Shown one piece after another: positions 61,331 through 64,000 of a stretch of 64,000 nucleotides of DNA. This DNA comes from Nioella ostreopsis (lineage in GTDB: Bacteria > Pseudomonadota > Alphaproteobacteria > Rhodobacterales > Rhodobacteraceae), in NCBI RefSeq assembly GCF_004000255.1, contig NZ_RCIQ01000003.1, positions 180,389-244,388 of the forward strand. Direction: 5' to 3'. The position numbers and the translations under genes are program-made. The notes below the pieces were generated by a model. The model made no database searches. It was not told the DNA's origin and was given only the letters and a program-made list of their open reading frames with translations. How positions within the stretch are numbered: position 1 is the stretch's first letter; each line of letters begins with the position of its first letter.

Positions 61331-62613
61331 CCCTGACGCCCGCCGACATCGCCGGATCGGTTCGCCATGCCGCGCTGACAGCCGATGTCACGCAGATTGC
61401 CCGGCGGGCCGTTCTGGACACATCCGGGGCGATGCTGGCCGGGCTGCACAGCGCGCAGGCCGATGCCGTGCGGAACATGGCCGGCCTGACCGGGGCGCAG
61501 GGGGCGGTTCAGGCGGCGCTGGTGTTGGGCACCGCCGCCCATGCGCTGGATTTCGACGATTATGAAGATGTCGGCTCCACCCATCCGAGCGCGCCGATCC
61601 TCGCGGCCCTCTTTGCCAGCCTCGGGGCGCGGCCGGTCACGATTGCCGATATTCTTTTGGCGTATGTCGCGGGCTACGAGACGATTTTGCTGCTTGGCGA
61701 CATGCTCAGCCACGCGCATTACCTAAAAGGGTGGCATGCCACCGGCACTCTGGGCGCCCTTGGCGCGGCGGTCGCCGTGGCCCGGCTGCTGGACCTGCCG
61801 GCGGAAGGCATGGGGCAAGCACTGTCCATCGCGACGAGCCAGGCATCGGGTCTCAAGCGGCAATTCGGCACCGGAATGAAGGCCGTGCATGCGGGACTGG
61901 CGGCACAAACAGGGGTCCTGGCGGCGCATCTTGCCGCATCGGGCCTGACAGCCTCGGACAATCCGCTGGAGGGCCAAGCCGGTTGGGCCACGCTGATGGG
62001 TGCCCCGAAAGATCGCGCCGGATCAGGCCGGTCCCTGACGATCCGGGACCATCCCCCCTATGCCAAGCCATGGCCCTGCTGCGGCTACACGCACCGCAGC
62101 ATCGAAGCGGCACTAAGGATCCAGGCCCGCCTGCCACGAAGCCCGTCCGCCCGGATCGTTGCAATCCGTCTGGACATGCCGGATGCCTATCTCGACGTTG
62201 CCGGATTTCGCGCCCCGCGCACCGAGGCCGAGGCGCGTTTCTCGACCAGCTACTGCGTGGCCACCGCCTTGCTGACCGGTGCGCTTGGCCCGGAGGATTT
62301 TCATCCCGCCGCCCTGTCCGACCCGGCGCGTCTTGCCATGGAAGCGCGCGTGACCGCACAGCCCTACCCGCTGCCAGAAGGCGCTGGCGACATGTGCGTC
62401 GAGGCCCCCGACCGCGTGGAGGTGACCCTGTCCGATGGCACCGTGATGTCCGACTCCGTGGCACATGTGAAGGGCGGCCCGGACGCCCCCCTGTCCGACC
62501 GGGACATTCTCGACAAGTTCATCGCCTGTGGTGGCCGCCCCGAAGAGGCACATGCCTTTAACACCGGCTCTCTGCAATCTCCGTTTCAACTGTTCACTGG
62601 ACTTCTGCCATGA
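61327..62613 (+). CDS. MmgE/PrpD family protein
   Basis: A 428-residue protein. HALDFDDYEDVGSTHPSAPILAALFA, the GWHATGTLGALGAAVAVARLL block and PWPCCGYTHRSIEAAL are diagnostic of MmgE/PrpD, the fold of 2-methylcitrate dehydratase, cis-aconitate decarboxylase and related lyases. It probably dehydrates or decarboxylates a catabolic acid. Coupled to the regulator (ATGA) and, 4 nt before its stop, to the Rieske gene. Confidence 0.9.
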   Translation: MTLTPADIAGSVRHAALTADVTQIARRAVLDTSGAMLAGLHSAQADAVRNMAGLTGAQGAVQAALVLGTAAHALDFDDYEDVGSTHPSAPILAALFASLGARPVTIADILLAYVAGYETILLLGDMLSHAHYLKGWHATGTLGALGAAVAVARLLDLPAEGMGQALSIATSQASGLKRQFGTGMKAVHAGLAAQTGVLAAHLAASGLTASDNPLEGQAGWATLMGAPKDRAGSGRSLTIRDHPPYAKPWPCCGYTHRSIEAALRIQARLPRSPSARIVAIRLDMPDAYLDVAGFRAPRTEAEARFSTSYCVATALLTGALGPEDFHPAALSDPARLAMEARVTAQPYPLPEGAGDMCVEAPDRVEVTLSDGTVMSDSVAHVKGGPDAPLSDRDILDKFIACGGRPEEAHAFNTGSLQSPFQLFTGLLP

Positions 62614-63701
62614 CTCAACCGACCCGCTCGCTCGATGCCCGCTACTATACCGACCCGCAGGTCTTCGAAGTGGAAAAGGCCGGGCTGCTTGCCCGCACCT
62701 GGCAATTCGCCTGCCATGCCAGCCAGTTGGAAAACCCCGGCGACTACGTCGCGTTCGATCTGGGCGATGAAAGCCTGTTCGCGATCAAGGGGCGCGACGG
62801 GGAAATTCGCAGTTTCTACAATGTCTGCCAGCACCGGGCACATCAGCTTGTCAGCGGTGCAGGCTCCACCCGCGTCATCGTCTGCCCCTACCACGCCTGG
62901 ACCTATGAACTGACCGGCGGATTGCGCGCCGCGCCGAACGCGAAATCGGTGCCGGGATTCGACGCATCGAAAATCTGCCTGACGGAAGTGCGCACCGAGG
63001 TGTTTCTGGGCTTCGTCTTCGTCAATCTCGACCCGCAGGCCAAGCCGATGGAGGACTGGTTTCCCAATGCCCGCGCCGAACTGGAGGCCTTCGTGCCCAA
63101 CTGGGCGGAGCTCAAACCGCTGGAATGGGTGGAAATCCCTGAAAACTGCAACTGGAAGGTTTCGGTAGAGAACTATTCCGAATGCTATCATTGCAGCCTG
63201 AACCACCCCACCTTCTCCACCGGCGTGATCCGGCCCGAAACCTATGACATCCAGCCCCAGGGCTATTGCCTGCGTCACACGACCGAATGCAACGACCTCA
63301 GCCAGATGACCTATGACATCGACAGCGGTTTCGCGAATAACGACAAGTATTCCAGCTGGTTCCTGTGGCCGATGTTCAGCTTTCAGGTCTATCCGGGAAA
63401 CCTGCTGAACACCTATCACTGGCGCGCGGTGGATGCCGATCACGTGGTGGTCTGGCGCGGCTGGTATTCGGTTGGCGGCTTCGACGACGAAACCGTCCGC
63501 CGCATGGCACAACAGGACCGCGCCACCACGGTGGAGGAAGACATTCACCTGGTCGAAAGCGTCCAGCGCGGCCTGAAATCGCGCGGCTATGTTCCGGGGC
63601 CGCTTGTCGTCGATCCCGCCTGCGGCGTGAATTCCGAGCATTCCATCCTGCATCTGCAACGCTGGATGCGAGAGGCGGCCAGCGACAGCAAGACGCCGTA
63701 G
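62610..63701 (+). CDS. Rieske non-haem iron oxygenase, quaternary-amine demethylase type
   Basis: A 363-residue alpha subunit. Rieske ligands are C73-x-H75 and C92-x2-H95 (CQHRAH, CPYHAW). The mononuclear iron site is ECYHCSLNH (H194, H199) with a distal Glu in EEDIHLVESVQRGLKSRGY. That last segment is shared with carnitine and betaine monooxygenases (CntA, GbcA, stachydrine demethylase), which remove an N-methyl group. A reductase partner is not in the window. Context suggests it acts on a betaine related to the other operon. Confidence 0.87.
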   Translation: MTQPTRSLDARYYTDPQVFEVEKAGLLARTWQFACHASQLENPGDYVAFDLGDESLFAIKGRDGEIRSFYNVCQHRAHQLVSGAGSTRVIVCPYHAWTYELTGGLRAAPNAKSVPGFDASKICLTEVRTEVFLGFVFVNLDPQAKPMEDWFPNARAELEAFVPNWAELKPLEWVEIPENCNWKVSVENYSECYHCSLNHPTFSTGVIRPETYDIQPQGYCLRHTTECNDLSQMTYDIDSGFANNDKYSSWFLWPMFSFQVYPGNLLNTYHWRAVDADHVVVWRGWYSVGGFDDETVRRMAQQDRATTVEEDIHLVESVQRGLKSRGYVPGPLVVDPACGVNSEHSILHLQRWMREAASDSKTP

Positions 63702-63716
63702 ACCGCCCCACCCCCG

Positions 63717-64000
63717 TCAGGCGGCCTTTGACAAGCTGCGGTCGCCTGCTGCCGGGATCAGGGCCGTGTGCAGAACGCCGATCGTCTTGTCGAGATCGCC
63801 GCATTCCATGACGAACTGAACATCGACGCTGCGCGGTCCCTGCAAGGCGCCCACGGCCTCAAGCCCGGCTTCGGCAATAACCTGCAAGCCGCGGCTCAGG
63901 ATCGACAGCCCGCTCAGATCCCGGCCGATCACCGAGGCGATGGCCAGCTTGCGCGAGGTGATGCGCGCCGCCGGATAGAGCCGTTCAAGGTCCTTCTCAA
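63717..64000 (-). CDS. C-terminal part of an aspartate kinase-like protein (partial)
   Basis: The frame is open from the TGA at 63717-63719 to the window edge. It covers about 93 residues including AARITSRKLAIASVIGRDLSGLSILSRGL and a C-terminal ACT-like region (SVDVQFVMECGDLDKTIGVLHTAL). This resembles the C-terminal regulatory end of aspartate kinases, and especially the ectoine-type enzyme (Ask_Ect). The catalytic KFGGxS motif lies outside the window, so the call is moderate. Confidence 0.55.
   Translation of the reverse strand, partial: EKDLERLYPAARITSRKLAIASVIGRDLSGLSILSRGLQVIAEAGLEAVGALQGPRSVDVQFVMECGDLDKTIGVLHTALIPAAGDRSLSKAA

Noticed and set aside
62610-63701. Naming the Rieske protein CntA
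   Set aside because: The end of the protein is CntA/GbcA-like, but carnitine, glycine betaine and stachydrine enzymes share these features, and no reductase subunit or carnitine genes are adjacent.

Overview
The window looks like a chromosome segment of a marine Rhodobacteraceae (Roseobacter-group) alphaproteobacterium. The evidence is high GC with strong Shine-Dalgarno sites and short ATGA gene overlaps, a DddQ-type DMSP lyase, a holin/N-acetylmuramidase pair of the gene-transfer-agent type, CcmE, a LivFGHM-type ABC transporter, and short intergenic repeats. The assignment rests on protein recognition by eye, not on a search.

Layout. 0-5.8 kb: the tail of a cytochrome c, two paralogous secreted Sel1-repeat proteins, a TPR protein, a pilin-like secreted protein and lipA. 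6-12 kb: a VIT1/CCC1-type transporter, an M20 peptidase, two divergent secreted proteins of unknown function and a dimethylglycine-dehydrogenase-like enzyme. 12-20.9 kb: holin and endolysin, ccmE, murI with an acyltransferase, agmatinase, a flavin reductase, an M20D amidohydrolase, mazG, a DUF188 protein and a HpaI-type aldolase. 21-27.8 kb: one branched-chain-amino-acid-type ABC transporter operon (binding protein, two ATPases, two permeases). Between its ATPases and permeases it carries four tandem small secreted proteins with the same four-cysteine pattern.

27.9-46 kb is more mixed. A 2-oxoglutarate-oxygenase-like protein, a TauE/SafE permease, dusA, a small glyoxalase-superfamily protein, a MATE transporter and a GNAT protein are followed by about 0.8 kb of AT-rich, gene-poor DNA. 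Then comes a translationally coupled four-gene operon (34.67-42.47 kb) that I cannot assign to any known system. It encodes a 791-residue protein made of repeated beta-type modules, a 332-residue protein, a 291-residue alpha-barrel-like protein with a DxDDTA motif, and a 1197-residue protein with propeller-like repeats followed by long amphipathic helices. A TetR/DUF418 pair, an SDR remnant, a SnoaL-like secreted protein and a small membrane protein follow.

46-51.8 kb is a decaying peptide-use locus. It has a C69-type dipeptidase, an amidohydrolase broken by one frameshift and one in-frame stop, one intact oligopeptide ATPase, and an open frame that fuses remnants of the binding protein, the permease and the second ATPase of the same transporter. 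A truncated gene on the other strand abuts it. 51.9-63.7 kb is an osmolyte-catabolism locus. It holds a class III aminotransferase, two enolase-superfamily enzymes (one very like cis-3-hydroxyproline dehydratase), a DUF1801 protein, a small cupin, a DddQ-like DMSP lyase, a zinc-type dehydrogenase and a dimethylglycine-dehydrogenase-like protein. These are transcribed divergently from a set of RpiR regulator, MmgE/PrpD protein and Rieske oxygenase. The window ends inside an aspartate-kinase-like gene.

The best candidates for something undescribed are the four-cysteine protein cassette inside the Liv operon and the four-gene operon at 34.7-42.5 kb.
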